A stretch of 64,000 nucleotides of DNA from NCBI RefSeq assembly GCF_938010525.1, contig NZ_CALLVK010000012.1, forward strand, positions 1-64,000, read 5' to 3'. This stretch comes from Abiotrophia sp938010525. Lineage in GTDB: Bacteria > Bacillota > Bacilli > Lactobacillales > Aerococcaceae. Positions 17,876 to 25,758 of the stretch are shown here, piece by piece. The notes beneath the pieces were generated by a model. The model was not told the origin of the DNA, searched no databases, and was given only the letters and a program-made list of their open reading frames with translations. Both the position numbers and the translations under genes were made by a program. Position 1 is the stretch's first letter. Each line of letters opens with the position of its first letter.

Positions 17876-18898
17876 ATGTATCTAATTGAACCTATTCGCA
17901 ATGGCCAATATCTGCCTGATGGGGCCTTAACGCTGGCTATGCAGGTCTATGTTCTTAATCATTTAGACTTAGACGAGACCATACTTTTCCCTTATTACTG
18001 TAAGCCTAAGGTGGAAATCGGTCGCTTCCAGAACGCAGAGGTGGAAGTCAACCATGACTATCTTAAGGAACATGATATTCAGTTAGTCCGTCGTGACACG
18101 GGCGGTGGGGCGGTCTACTGCGATCAGGGGGCCGTCAATGTCTGCTATATTATGCCAGGCGATACCAATATCTATGGCAACTATCAACGTTTCTACGCAC
18201 CCGTTGTCAAACTCTTACATGATATGGGGGCAAGTGAGGTCGAGCAAAGTGGTCGTAATGACCTGACGGCGCTAGGCAAAAAGGTATCTGGTGCCGCCAT
18301 GACCATGGTAGCTGGTAAGATTTATGGTGGTCATTCCCTCCTATTAGATGTCGATTATGAAGCCATGGTGGAAGTGCTCAATCCTAACCGTAAGAAAATT
18401 GATTCTAAGGGCATTAAATCGGTGCGCAGCCGGGTTATGGGCTTGCGCGAACTCTTGGATGAGCCCTATCGTCATATGACCATTGATCAGTTTAAGGATG
18501 AGGTTATTTGCCGTCTAATGGGGATTGACTCCATTGATCAAGCCAAGCGTTATCAGCTGACTGAAGAAGATTGGACAGCCATTGAAGCCCTGGCTGATTC
18601 TAAATATCGCAACTGGGAATGGAACTATGGAAATTCGCCACGCTATAGCTATAATCGCGATGCTCATCTGGGAATCGGGACTGTAGAGTTCAGCCTAGAA
18701 GTTGAGGCTGGTCGCATTAGCAAATGCCGTATCTATGGTGATTTCTTCGGTAAAGGGGCCATCCAAGATATTGAAGAAGCCTTGCTAGGAACAGCTGTTA
18801 CCAAGCAAGATTTATTAGCGGTCCTATCCAAACAGGACTTGGCTCATTATTTTGGCCCAGTCACCGCCCAAGAGCTGGTGGACTTAATCCTATCCTAA
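17876..18898 (+). CDS. lplA2: Lipoate-protein ligase A2 (SirTM-linked)
   Basis: This 340-residue ligase attaches lipoate to a carrier lysine through lipoyl-AMP. Visible are VEIGRFQNAEVEVN, the nucleotide/lipoate loop RRDTGGGAVYCD (about residue 72), KVSGAAMT and the C-terminal accessory domain. It is the last gene of the operon, 9 bases after the sirtuin gene, and its expected substrate is GcvH-L rather than (or in addition to) the pyruvate dehydrogenase E2 encoded at 59.8 kb. Confidence 0.92.
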   Translation: MYLIEPIRNGQYLPDGALTLAMQVYVLNHLDLDETILFPYYCKPKVEIGRFQNAEVEVNHDYLKEHDIQLVRRDTGGGAVYCDQGAVNVCYIMPGDTNIYGNYQRFYAPVVKLLHDMGASEVEQSGRNDLTALGKKVSGAAMTMVAGKIYGGHSLLLDVDYEAMVEVLNPNRKKIDSKGIKSVRSRVMGLRELLDEPYRHMTIDQFKDEVICRLMGIDSIDQAKRYQLTEEDWTAIEALADSKYRNWEWNYGNSPRYSYNRDAHLGIGTVEFSLEVEAGRISKCRIYGDFFGKGAIQDIEEALLGTAVTKQDLLAVLSKQDLAHYFGPVTAQELVDLILS

Positions 18899-18904
18899 CA
18901 TTTC

Positions 18905-18941
18905 GGCTCCTGTCCTTTGAAAAGGGCGGGGCTTTTTTTTT
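18905..18941 (+). terminator. Terminator of the SirTM operon
   Basis: GGCTCCTGTCCTTT pairs imperfectly with AAAGGGCGGGGCT, followed by nine T residues. Confidence 0.75.
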
Positions 18942-19131
18942 GATGCGGCTTGAAAAATTTTCGTCATTAATTTTTTGGTGGGTGTCTCAAATGGAGTGGC
19001 CAAAACTAATATCACTGCTAACAAGAAACCGATATAATGAGTTAGCCATGAAAAGCGCCTATCACCATAGATAAACATAAGTTTGAAAGCTAAAAGCTTC
19101 TAAACCTAAAATCACAAGAAAAATTTTTGCA
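18942..19131. other. A+T-rich intergenic stretch without a recognisable gene
   Basis: This lies between the SirTM operon terminator and the metal transporter promoter region. No ORF with a credible ribosome-binding site was found. An isolated ACCTAA half-site at 19114-19119 precedes the operator cluster by 19 bases. Confidence 0.5.
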
Positions 19132-19158
19132 AACCTAAACATTTTAGGTTGACCTAAT
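19132..19158 (+). promoter_or_regulatory. Putative DtxR/MntR-type operator cluster of the metal transporter
   Basis: Two overlapping dyads are present: AACCTAAA-CAT-TTTAGGTT (19132-19150) and TTAGGT-TG-ACCTAA (19145-19158). The second overlaps the -35 element and is almost identical to the dyad before the metal repressor gene (11123-11136). The half-site TTAGGT resembles the DtxR box TTAGGTTAGCCTAACCTAA. Confidence 0.6.
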
Positions 19159-19177
19159 CTTTTCTCTGGTGTACAAT
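19149..19177 (+). promoter_or_regulatory. Promoter of the metal ABC transporter operon
   Basis: TTGACC (19149-19154) and TACAAT (19172-19177) with a 17-base spacer. The -35 is embedded in the operator dyad. Confidence 0.6.
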
Positions 19178-19199
19178 ATAATTAGCGGTAAGAGAGGAG

Positions 19200-19940
19200 A
19201 TGATTCATGTGATTAAGACACAGGATCTAACGGTCAGTTATGACAATCAAGTGGTCGCTTTGGAAGGGGTTAACCTAGAATTAGCAGGTCCGACCATTAC
19301 CGGCATTATTGGGCCCAACGGTGCTGGTAAATCTACTTTTGTCAAAGCAATCTTGAATATGGTAGACCATGATGGCCAGATTTTTCTGGACGGGGTGCCT
19401 GCCAAGAAGATGCTGAAGAAAGTAGCTTACGTCGGACAAAAGAGTGACATTGATTTCAACTTTCCAATTAAGGTCAAAGAATGTGTCTCCTTAGGCACGT
19501 ATAGTAATCTCGGTATTTTCCGCAAGGTAAGTAAGAAAGAATGGAATAAAGTTGAAAAAGCGCTCGCCCAAGTTGGCTTGAGTGACTTCGCTAACCGACA
19601 AATCTCAGCCCTCTCGGGTGGACAGTTCCAACGCGTTCTGATGGCGCGCTGTCTGGTTCAAGAAGCAGATTACATCTTCTTGGACGAGCCCTTTACTGGG
19701 ATTGATTCGGTCAGTGAAGAGATTATTATGAAGATCTTGAAGGACCTCAAGAACCAAGGCAAGACCGTCTTGATTGTCCATCATGATTTGCATAAGGTAC
19801 GGCGTTACTTCGATCAGTTGATTATCATCAATAAGCAACTGATTGCTGTAGGGCCTACTGAGCAGGTATTTAATGACCAGAATATGAAGGCCGCCTATGG
19901 CGACAGTGTTTATTTTGGTAAGGGAGGTGACCAGGTATGA
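19200..19940 (+). CDS. Metal ABC transporter ATP-binding protein (Mn/Zn type)
   Basis: This 246-residue ABC ATPase powers import by the permease and binding protein encoded next. It shows Walker A GPNGAGKST, Q-loop VGQKSD, signature LSGGQFQRV, Walker B YIFLDEPF and the H-loop VHHDLH. The likely start reads ATGATTCATG beside a GAGAGGAG site. The gene overlaps the permease gene by 4 bases. The operator dyads point to metal repression. Confidence 0.92.
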   Translation: MIHVIKTQDLTVSYDNQVVALEGVNLELAGPTITGIIGPNGAGKSTFVKAILNMVDHDGQIFLDGVPAKKMLKKVAYVGQKSDIDFNFPIKVKECVSLGTYSNLGIFRKVSKKEWNKVEKALAQVGLSDFANRQISALSGGQFQRVLMARCLVQEADYIFLDEPFTGIDSVSEEIIMKILKDLKNQGKTVLIVHHDLHKVRRYFDQLIIINKQLIAVGPTEQVFNDQNMKAAYGDSVYFGKGGDQV

Positions 19941-20785
19941 CCTTGATTCATGAGTTTATTGAGAATGTGTCGACCCTGCATTATATGCAGAATGCGCTAG
20001 TCACCGCCATTGTCATTGGGATTGTCTCAGGGGCTGTAGGGTGTTTCATTATCCTAAGAGGGATGTCTCTTATGGGGGATGCTATCTCCCATGCGGTGTT
20101 ACCAGGGGTCGCCTTATCCTTCATTTTGGGGATTAATTTCTTCGTCGGGGCCATTGTCTTTGGGCTTTTTGCCTCCATGATTATTACCTTCATTCGAGGA
20201 AATTCAATTATCAAGGGGGATACAGCGATTGGGATTACCTTCTCCTCCTTCTTGGCCTTGGGGGTCATCCTGATTGGCTTGGCCCGGAGTTCGACAGATC
20301 TCTTCCATATTCTCTTCGGGAATATCTTAGCGGTTCAAGATTCTGACAAGTGGATTACCATTTGGGTTTCAGTAGCGGTGCTAATCGTCATCATCCTCTT
20401 CTTCAAGGAGTTGTTGATTACGTCCTTCGACCCGCAAATGGCTAAAGCCATGGGCATGAAGGTCAACTTCTACCACTACCTCTTAATGATTCTCTTGACC
20501 TTAGTGTCTGTAACGGCCATGCAAAGTGTCGGAACCATCCTGATTGTGGCCATGCTTATTACACCTGCTGCCACCGCCTATCTCTACGTCAATAGCCTTA
20601 AGTCTATGATTCTCCTCTCATCGATTTTGGGGGCTGTGACTTCAGTATTAGGTCTCTTCCTCGGGACTAGCTTCAACGTGGCGGCCGGCTCCAGCATTGT
20701 ACTCACCTCAGCTGTGATTTTCGCGATTAGCTTCTTCATCTCTCCAAAACAACAATTCTTTAGAAAGCGGGTTTTACGCAAATGA
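19937..20785 (+). CDS. Metal ABC transporter permease (Mn/Zn type, ABC-3 family)
   Basis: This 282-residue integral membrane permease has about eight hydrophobic helices and belongs to the ZnuB/PsaC-type family. A typical stretch is GMSLMGDAISHAVLPG near residue 50. It overlaps both neighbouring genes by 4 bases, indicating translational coupling and a stoichiometric complex. Confidence 0.92.
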   Translation: MTLIHEFIENVSTLHYMQNALVTAIVIGIVSGAVGCFIILRGMSLMGDAISHAVLPGVALSFILGINFFVGAIVFGLFASMIITFIRGNSIIKGDTAIGITFSSFLALGVILIGLARSSTDLFHILFGNILAVQDSDKWITIWVSVAVLIVIILFFKELLITSFDPQMAKAMGMKVNFYHYLLMILLTLVSVTAMQSVGTILIVAMLITPAATAYLYVNSLKSMILLSSILGAVTSVLGLFLGTSFNVAAGSSIVLTSAVIFAISFFISPKQQFFRKRVLRK

Positions 20786-21699
20786 AACATAAGCTAATGA
20801 AATTAGTGGCACTCTTGACGGTATTGTTTTGTTTGGTACCAAGCGTGAGCGCTCAAGATAAAAAACTCAAAGTTGTCGCAACTAACTCTATTATCGCCGA
20901 TATCACCAAGAACATTGCGGGTGATAAAATCGATCTTCACTCCATCGTACCAGTAGGCCAAGACCCTCATGAATATGAGCCACTACCTGACGATATTAAG
21001 AAAACTACCCAAGCTGATTTAATCTTCTACAATGGCATTAACTTGGAAACTGGGGGCAATGCTTGGTTCACTAAATTGGTAGAAAATGCCAAACGAGTGG
21101 AAAATAAAGACTACTTCGCAGTCAGCGAGGGTGTGGAAGTTATTCACTTGGAAGGTGAGGGCGAAACCGGTAAGGAAGACCCTCATGCTTGGTTGAACTT
21201 AGAAAATGGGGTGATTTACGCTAAGAACATTGCTAAACACCTGATTGAAAAAGATCCAAGCAACAAGGACTTCTACCAAAAGAACTTGGATGACCATGTT
21301 GCCAAGTTAGAAGCTTTGGACAAGGAAGCTAAAACTAAGTTTGATGCTATTCCGGAAGAGAAGAAAATGATTGTTACCAGCGAAGGCTGCTTCAAGTACT
21401 TCTCTAAAGCCTACAATGTACCATCAGCTTACATCTGGGAAATTAACACCGAAGAAGAAGGCACACCTGACCAAATTCGTGATTTGGTTAAGAAGCTCAA
21501 AGGTTCTAAGGTATCAGCTCTCTTCGTAGAATCAAGTGTGGATGACCGTCCAATGAAGACCATCTCTAGCGAGACTGGTATTCCGATCTACGCTAAAATC
21601 TTCACTGACTCTATTGCTGAAGAAGGCCAAGAAGGCGACAGCTACTACTCTATGATGAAGTATAACTTAGATAAGATCTCAGAAGGTTTAGCTAAGTAA
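20782..21699 (+). CDS. Metal ABC transporter substrate-binding protein (PsaA/MntC-like)
   Basis: This 305-residue cluster A-I binding protein has the metal ligands of manganese-binding PsaA conserved: His63 (DPHEYEP), His135 (DPHAWLN), Glu201 (TSEG) and Asp276 (FTDSI), each offset by four residues from PsaA numbering. This supports Mn2+ (or Zn2+) binding. The signal peptide (residues 1-24) ends in SVSA and lacks the lipobox cysteine of LraI lipoproteins; its only cysteine (residue 17) is not in a lipobox. It is the last gene of the operon. Confidence 0.92.
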   Translation: MKHKLMKLVALLTVLFCLVPSVSAQDKKLKVVATNSIIADITKNIAGDKIDLHSIVPVGQDPHEYEPLPDDIKKTTQADLIFYNGINLETGGNAWFTKLVENAKRVENKDYFAVSEGVEVIHLEGEGETGKEDPHAWLNLENGVIYAKNIAKHLIEKDPSNKDFYQKNLDDHVAKLEALDKEAKTKFDAIPEEKKMIVTSEGCFKYFSKAYNVPSAYIWEINTEEEGTPDQIRDLVKKLKGSKVSALFVESSVDDRPMKTISSETGIPIYAKIFTDSIAEEGQEGDSYYSMMKYNLDKISEGLAK

Positions 21700-21710
21700 A
21701 CAAAATTTTC

Positions 21711-21748
21711 GCATCTGTAAAGTAAAAATACTTTACAGATGCTTTTTT
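21711..21748 (+). terminator. Terminator of the metal ABC transporter operon
   Basis: A 14-base perfect stem (21711-21724 with 21729-21742), a 4-base loop of A residues and six T residues. Confidence 0.93.
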
Positions 21749-21794
21749 ATATGTTAGACTAGGGTCTGTAATCAATTGAGGAGGTGAAATTAAC

Positions 21795-22058
21795 ATGGCA
21801 GTTAAAATTCGTTTGAAACGTATGGGTTCTAAGAAAGCACCTTTCTACCGTATCGTTGTTGCTGACTCACGTTCTCCACGTGATGGTCGTATCATCGAGA
21901 AAATCGGTCACTACAACCCATTAACTAACCCAGCTACTTTAGAAGTTGAAGAAGAACTCGCATTGAAATGGTTATCAAATGGTGCGCAACCATCTGACAC
22001 CGTGCGTAACCTCTTGTCTTCAAAAGGGATCATGAAGAAATTCCACGAAAGCAAATAG
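21795..22058 (+). CDS. rpsP: 30S ribosomal protein S16
   Basis: This 87-residue protein has the typical S16 start AVKIRLKRMGSKKAPFYRIVVADSR. GAGGAGGTG precedes the ATG. It assembles early into the 30S body. The codons are strongly biased towards the set also used in rplS and pdh genes, indicating high expression. It heads the rpsP-khpA unit that in most Firmicutes continues directly to rimM; here five unrelated genes intervene. Confidence 0.97.
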   Translation: MAVKIRLKRMGSKKAPFYRIVVADSRSPRDGRIIEKIGHYNPLTNPATLEVEEELALKWLSNGAQPSDTVRNLLSSKGIMKKFHESK

Positions 22059-22093
22059 TCTCGAGCAGTGTTCTAGATAAAGGATGATGAGAT

Positions 22094-22357
22094 ATGGTAA
22101 ATATTGAAGCATTAATTACTGCAATCGTGAAGCCGCTCTTGGACCACCCAGAAGATTTTGGCGTGGAACAAGTAGAGACCGATGACTTCATGGAGTATCA
22201 TTTGCACTTGAATCCGCAAGATGTAGGTCGTGTGATTGGTAAGAAGGGCCGTGTAGCTCGTGCCATCCGGACCATCGTCTACAGCGTTAAGACTCGTGGT
22301 CGCAAACGGTCACGCATTGTCATTGCTGACCATGCGGAAGAAAGTTCAGCAGAATAA
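22094..22357 (+). CDS. khpA: KH-domain RNA-binding protein KhpA (YlqC)
   Basis: This 87-residue single type II KH-domain protein has the RNA-binding GRVIGKKGRVARAIR loop near residue 50. KhpA pairs with KhpB in streptococci and affects division and cell size through RNA binding. It follows rpsP by 35 bases and is ended by a terminator hairpin. Confidence 0.93.
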   Translation: MVNIEALITAIVKPLLDHPEDFGVEQVETDDFMEYHLHLNPQDVGRVIGKKGRVARAIRTIVYSVKTRGRKRSRIVIADHAEESSAE

Positions 22358-22362
22358 TCAAG

Positions 22363-22383
22363 CGCCCTTTAGGGGCGTTTTTC
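22363..22383 (+). terminator. Terminator after khpA
   Basis: CGCCC-TTTA-GGGGCG hairpin followed by five T residues. Confidence 0.75.
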
Positions 22384-22405
22384 TATATTCATTAGGAGGA
22401 AATCG

Positions 22406-23368
22406 GTGAAGAAAGAAGAAAGAAAAAAGCTTAAAGAAGTATTTGGTTGGCGGACATGGGCCGGTAGTGGCCTCTTGCTGTTCTTATTAATTTTTACGTC
22501 CTTTGCTTATCTGGCTCTCCTTGCGACCCAACCCCAAGCTCTTTTGGCAGGCCAGGAACCTTTCCCAGAAAGCTCGAGCAAGCATGTAGTGGTAGAAGCA
22601 GAGTCGATCTTTCTCTTGGCTGAAGAGGATAATGTGGCTATCTACCTTGTCTCAGCCGCTAAGGTAACAGATAAGCCTTACCTAGTCTTGGTCGCTAGCA
22701 AAGATGATCCGGATGTCGCCGCTGCTCGACTCAAGACCTATGGCGCGCTTCTCAATGAACCTGCAAAGCTGATTGGGGAAGTGGATAAGAGTGACGCAGC
22801 CAAGAAACTCTTAGATACAATGGCCGATAATAGTGAAACTGGTCTTCCATACCGTGATCAGCTATGGACGGAATATCTAGTCAACATGAAAGAATATCGT
22901 CAGTCACAAAGGACCATCCATTGGCTAGTTTATGGTTTTACATCAGCCAGTGTCTTGTGTATCTTATGGGGATTGTTCAACCGCTACCGTCGACGTCAGT
23001 TCTATGACCGTCTCTATCAACGTTTCCCTGAACTCAAGGGCCAGCTTGACCACTTGCAAGCAGCCAGTGATTATGCAGATGACTATCGTGGCCTTTATCT
23101 CTACAAAGACACTTTGATTTGCTTGGGGCTGCGCATGGCGGTTCTGCCTATAAACGAGCTATCCGCTTTGACCTTGAATAAGATAGTTTCGCGTGGTCGT
23201 TACGGGGTAAAACATGTTAACTACTTCTTCCGCGCACGAGATGTGAAGGGGCAATTTCATACCTTTAGATCCTACCATGGTCGCAAGAAAATTTTGGCGG
23301 AAGACTTGGAGACCTTCCTAGTTGTGCTAGGGCAAGGCTATCCTGATTTGCAAATCACTTCTAAATAA
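22406..23368 (+). CDS. Two-helix membrane protein, paralog 1 of 5
   Basis: This 320-residue protein belongs to an unrecognised family present in five tandem copies. It begins with GTG behind AGGAGG. Helix 1 spans about residues 19-41, an extracytoplasmic region 42-170 follows, helix 2 spans 171-191, and a basic cytoplasmic domain follows. That domain has the family motifs FYDRLYQRFPEL (199-210) and GLYLYKDTLI. The region after GLYLYKD alternates hydrophobic strands and resembles bacterial PH-like domains, which is only a guess. It is the most divergent copy: its C-terminus ends after YPDL and lacks the DHxxEYxALK tail of copies 2, 3 and 5. Confidence 0.8.
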   Translation: MKKEERKKLKEVFGWRTWAGSGLLLFLLIFTSFAYLALLATQPQALLAGQEPFPESSSKHVVVEAESIFLLAEEDNVAIYLVSAAKVTDKPYLVLVASKDDPDVAAARLKTYGALLNEPAKLIGEVDKSDAAKKLLDTMADNSETGLPYRDQLWTEYLVNMKEYRQSQRTIHWLVYGFTSASVLCILWGLFNRYRRRQFYDRLYQRFPELKGQLDHLQAASDYADDYRGLYLYKDTLICLGLRMAVLPINELSALTLNKIVSRGRYGVKHVNYFFRARDVKGQFHTFRSYHGRKKILAEDLETFLVVLGQGYPDLQITSK

Positions 23369-23372
23369 GCTT

Positions 23373-23396
23373 AAGACGCCTTTGAGGCGTCTTTTC
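23373..23396 (+). terminator. Terminator after membrane paralog 1
   Basis: AAGACGCCT-TTG-AGGCGTCTTTT hairpin with T-run. Confidence 0.85.
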
Positions 23397-23491
23397 CATT
23401 TGTCGGGTTTTATGCCTCAGAGACTTTTTCGAACTCAGTGCATTTGTTAAGGTAATCTTTCTTATTAAGTAAGAAATCGCTTGAAAATATC

Positions 23492-23520
23492 TGTACAAAT
23501 CTATGAAAGGGGTTTATAAT
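23492..23520 (+). promoter_or_regulatory. Putative promoter of membrane paralog 2
   Basis: TGTACA (23492-23497) and TATAAT (23515-23520), 17-base spacer. Confidence 0.5.
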
Positions 23521-23552
23521 AGAGATATACTTAAGGAGCAAGAAGGGTGTCT

Positions 23553-24530
23553 ATGAAGGAAAAAAACTTGCGTGGCCTTTGGGCAACTTTTTTTCTCACC
23601 GTTTTATTTGGTGGATTTGCTATTATAATGTGGTTTATAGGTTGGATTGCAAGTAGCCCTCAGTATGTTGTGGACCGGGGTGGTCTCTATCCAAACGATT
23701 TTGGACAAAACGTAGCTATTAAAATTGAAATCATTGAAGAAATTGGCAATATAAAGAACGATGACAAGGCTGCTATGTACTTGGTTTTATCAGGTGATAA
23801 AGTTCTTGGCCTCATTGCGGATAAGGATGATGCTGATATTAAGTCTGCCTTTGCAAGCCAAGAAAAAGGTTTACTAGTTAGCAATCCTGTTCTGGTAGTT
23901 GGTGAAAAAGATAGCAGCTCTGCTGCTAAGGATAACATCTCTAAAATTCGTCAATCACTTGAGACTGATGCTCAGACTTCCTTAGATGGCTCCTATATTA
24001 TTCATGTCAAGAAGCATAAATCTAGTGCGCAAATGCTCATGTATGGTGCTTATGGCTTTGTCGCGCTGGCCTTGTTCTTCGTCGGGCTCTTTGTCTTCAA
24101 TGTTTCCCGCCGTAAGAAAGCCTATCGTGAACTCTATGCCCAATTCCCAGAATTGGAAGGTAACCTGGATCTCTTAGTATTAGGTGGCCAATATGCTGAC
24201 AGCAAGCGTGGACTCTATGTCTACAAGGATCATCTCATTGCTTTGGCGCAGCGCAATACCATTGTGCCTGCCAAGGATATCCTCTACTTAGTGGCTGTCA
24301 AACAAACCATTCAACAGGGGATTGCTAGCCATGTCAACTACTCGGTTGAAGCCTATGATAAGAACTTCAAGAAACATGTTCTCAGCACATTGGGTGGCTC
24401 TAAGAAAACCTATGATGATGATATCAATGCCTTTACTTACTTCGTCGATCAGCACTACCCTGAAATTCTAGTGGGTGCTGATCATGCACCAGAATACCAA
24501 GCATTGAAAAATGCTGCTGGTGTCAAATAA
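23553..24530 (+). CDS. Two-helix membrane protein, paralog 2 of 5
   Basis: This protein has 325 residues from ATG 23553, chosen over GTG 23547 because MKEKNLRGLW then aligns with MKRNNLRNVW of paralog 3. Helix 1 is at about 10-33, helix 2 at about 165-185. The outer domain has AMYLVLSGDKVLGLIADKDD, then a NPVLVVGE segment seen in all copies. The inner domain carries YRELYAQFPEL, GLYVYKDHLIAL and a C-terminal YPEILVGADHAPEYQALK. It has its own promoter and terminator. Function unknown. Confidence 0.82.
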   Translation: MKEKNLRGLWATFFLTVLFGGFAIIMWFIGWIASSPQYVVDRGGLYPNDFGQNVAIKIEIIEEIGNIKNDDKAAMYLVLSGDKVLGLIADKDDADIKSAFASQEKGLLVSNPVLVVGEKDSSSAAKDNISKIRQSLETDAQTSLDGSYIIHVKKHKSSAQMLMYGAYGFVALALFFVGLFVFNVSRRKKAYRELYAQFPELEGNLDLLVLGGQYADSKRGLYVYKDHLIALAQRNTIVPAKDILYLVAVKQTIQQGIASHVNYSVEAYDKNFKKHVLSTLGGSKKTYDDDINAFTYFVDQHYPEILVGADHAPEYQALKNAAGVK

Positions 24531-24542
24531 GCCCTCACCGGG

Positions 24543-24570
24543 AGAGTCAGCCTTAGGGCTGGCTCTTTTT
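24543..24570 (+). terminator. Terminator after membrane paralog 2
   Basis: AGAGTCAGCC pairs with GGCTGGCTCT (one wobble), followed by T residues. Confidence 0.85.
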
Positions 24571-24582
24571 ACTTGCAAAGGC

Positions 24583-24611
24583 TTCACACTGACTTCTAAA
24601 AAGGGTATAAT
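24583..24611 (+). promoter_or_regulatory. Putative promoter of membrane paralog 3
   Basis: TTCACA (24583-24588) and TATAAT (24606-24611), 17-base spacer. Confidence 0.55.
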
Positions 24612-24641
24612 GAATTTATCATTTAAGAAAGAAGGTAAGTT

Positions 24642-25652
24642 ATGAAACGCAATAATCTTCGTAATGTTTGGCCTTATTTAATTTTTGCCATGATTTGCGC
24701 TGCCCTTGGTGGCTTCCTCTTCTATAAGAGTCAGAATTCAAGTGCTGACCAGTTTGTAGAACAAGGCCTGGTCTACCCTAAGACCGAAGCGCTGACAGGG
24801 CATACCGCAGTCACCATTAAGGAAATTATTCCTGTTTTGAAGATTACCATCACAAAAACAAAAAATGGGGTCGTAGTGTCTGAAAACAACAATACAGGCT
24901 TGGTTGCTTACTTGGCCTCTGACGGCGAGCGGGCTTTTCCAGTAGTATTACATGATGATTCTAACGTACTTAAAATCCTTAAGGAACGACTTGAGGCTGG
25001 GCAACTGGAGTCTAATCCTCTAAATGTTTTGGCCCTTGCCTCAAAAGACTCGGATGACTTAAGAATTGCAGAAAAAGTTATCCAACGTGCTGATGTTGAT
25101 GCTTCTGTAAAATCAGGCTATGATGATTCTGCGCTCCTAGATGTGGCAGAAGCTGAGAGCCGTCTCAACATCATGAAGTTCGCAAGCTATGCCTTAGGCG
25201 CTGCGGTTCTATTATTGCTACTTACCTCCCTCTGGAAATACTGGAAAAATACTAAGTTCTACAATACCCTCTATGATCACTTCCCAGAATTAGCGCAAGA
25301 CCTAGATAAATTAGTGACCGACAGCGATTTCCACAGCCCTGAGTTAGGTCTCTATGTCTATAAGAACCACTTGGTAGTGATTGGGGCTAATGATCGTATC
25401 ATCGACTTGACTCAAATCATCTATACTTATGCAGTCCGTCAAACCAATAATTCAGTGGTTACCTTCCAAGTTCACTTGCATAATAACCAATTCCGGCGCC
25501 TTGTAGTCAAGCCACGGCGCTATCAAAGAGACTTCACCCAATCCATGTTAGATCGTCTCATGGTTTACTTGCAAGAAGCTTATCCATCTATGTTGGTAGG
25601 GGTTCAGCATGCGACCGATTATAAAGAATTAAAACGTCAAGCACGTGGCTAA
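24642..25652 (+). CDS. Two-helix membrane protein, paralog 3 of 5
   Basis: This 336-residue protein starts at ATG behind GAAGGT. Helix 1 is at about 10-29 and helix 2 at about 178-200. The outer domain is longer than in copy 2 and contains AYLASDGERAFPVV and the shared LESNP segment. The inner domain has FYNTLYDHFPEL, GLYVYKNHLVVIG and YPSMLVGVQHATDYKELK. It is an independent transcription unit. Nothing suggests enzymatic activity: there is no conserved His/Asp/Cys cluster across the five copies. A sensory, scaffolding or envelope-binding role is conceivable but unproven. Confidence 0.82.
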   Translation: MKRNNLRNVWPYLIFAMICAALGGFLFYKSQNSSADQFVEQGLVYPKTEALTGHTAVTIKEIIPVLKITITKTKNGVVVSENNNTGLVAYLASDGERAFPVVLHDDSNVLKILKERLEAGQLESNPLNVLALASKDSDDLRIAEKVIQRADVDASVKSGYDDSALLDVAEAESRLNIMKFASYALGAAVLLLLLTSLWKYWKNTKFYNTLYDHFPELAQDLDKLVTDSDFHSPELGLYVYKNHLVVIGANDRIIDLTQIIYTYAVRQTNNSVVTFQVHLHNNQFRRLVVKPRRYQRDFTQSMLDRLMVYLQEAYPSMLVGVQHATDYKELKRQARG

Positions 25653-25670
25653 GCCATGCCTGACCCATGC

Positions 25671-25698
25671 AAAGGACTGGGGTGACCCGGTCCTTTTT
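25671..25698 (+). terminator. Terminator after membrane paralog 3
   Basis: AAAGGACTGGG and CCCGGTCCTTTTT form a stem with a short GTGA loop. Confidence 0.85.
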
Positions 25699-25758
25699 GA
25701 TAGTGGTTAGGATGGCCTTAATCTTGTAAAATAGAGGCATGGTTTGAGGAGGGAGAAA

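Noticed and set aside
18890..19078. 62-residue minus-strand frame after lplA2
   Set aside because: It covers the operon terminator and has no family resemblance or ribosome-binding site.
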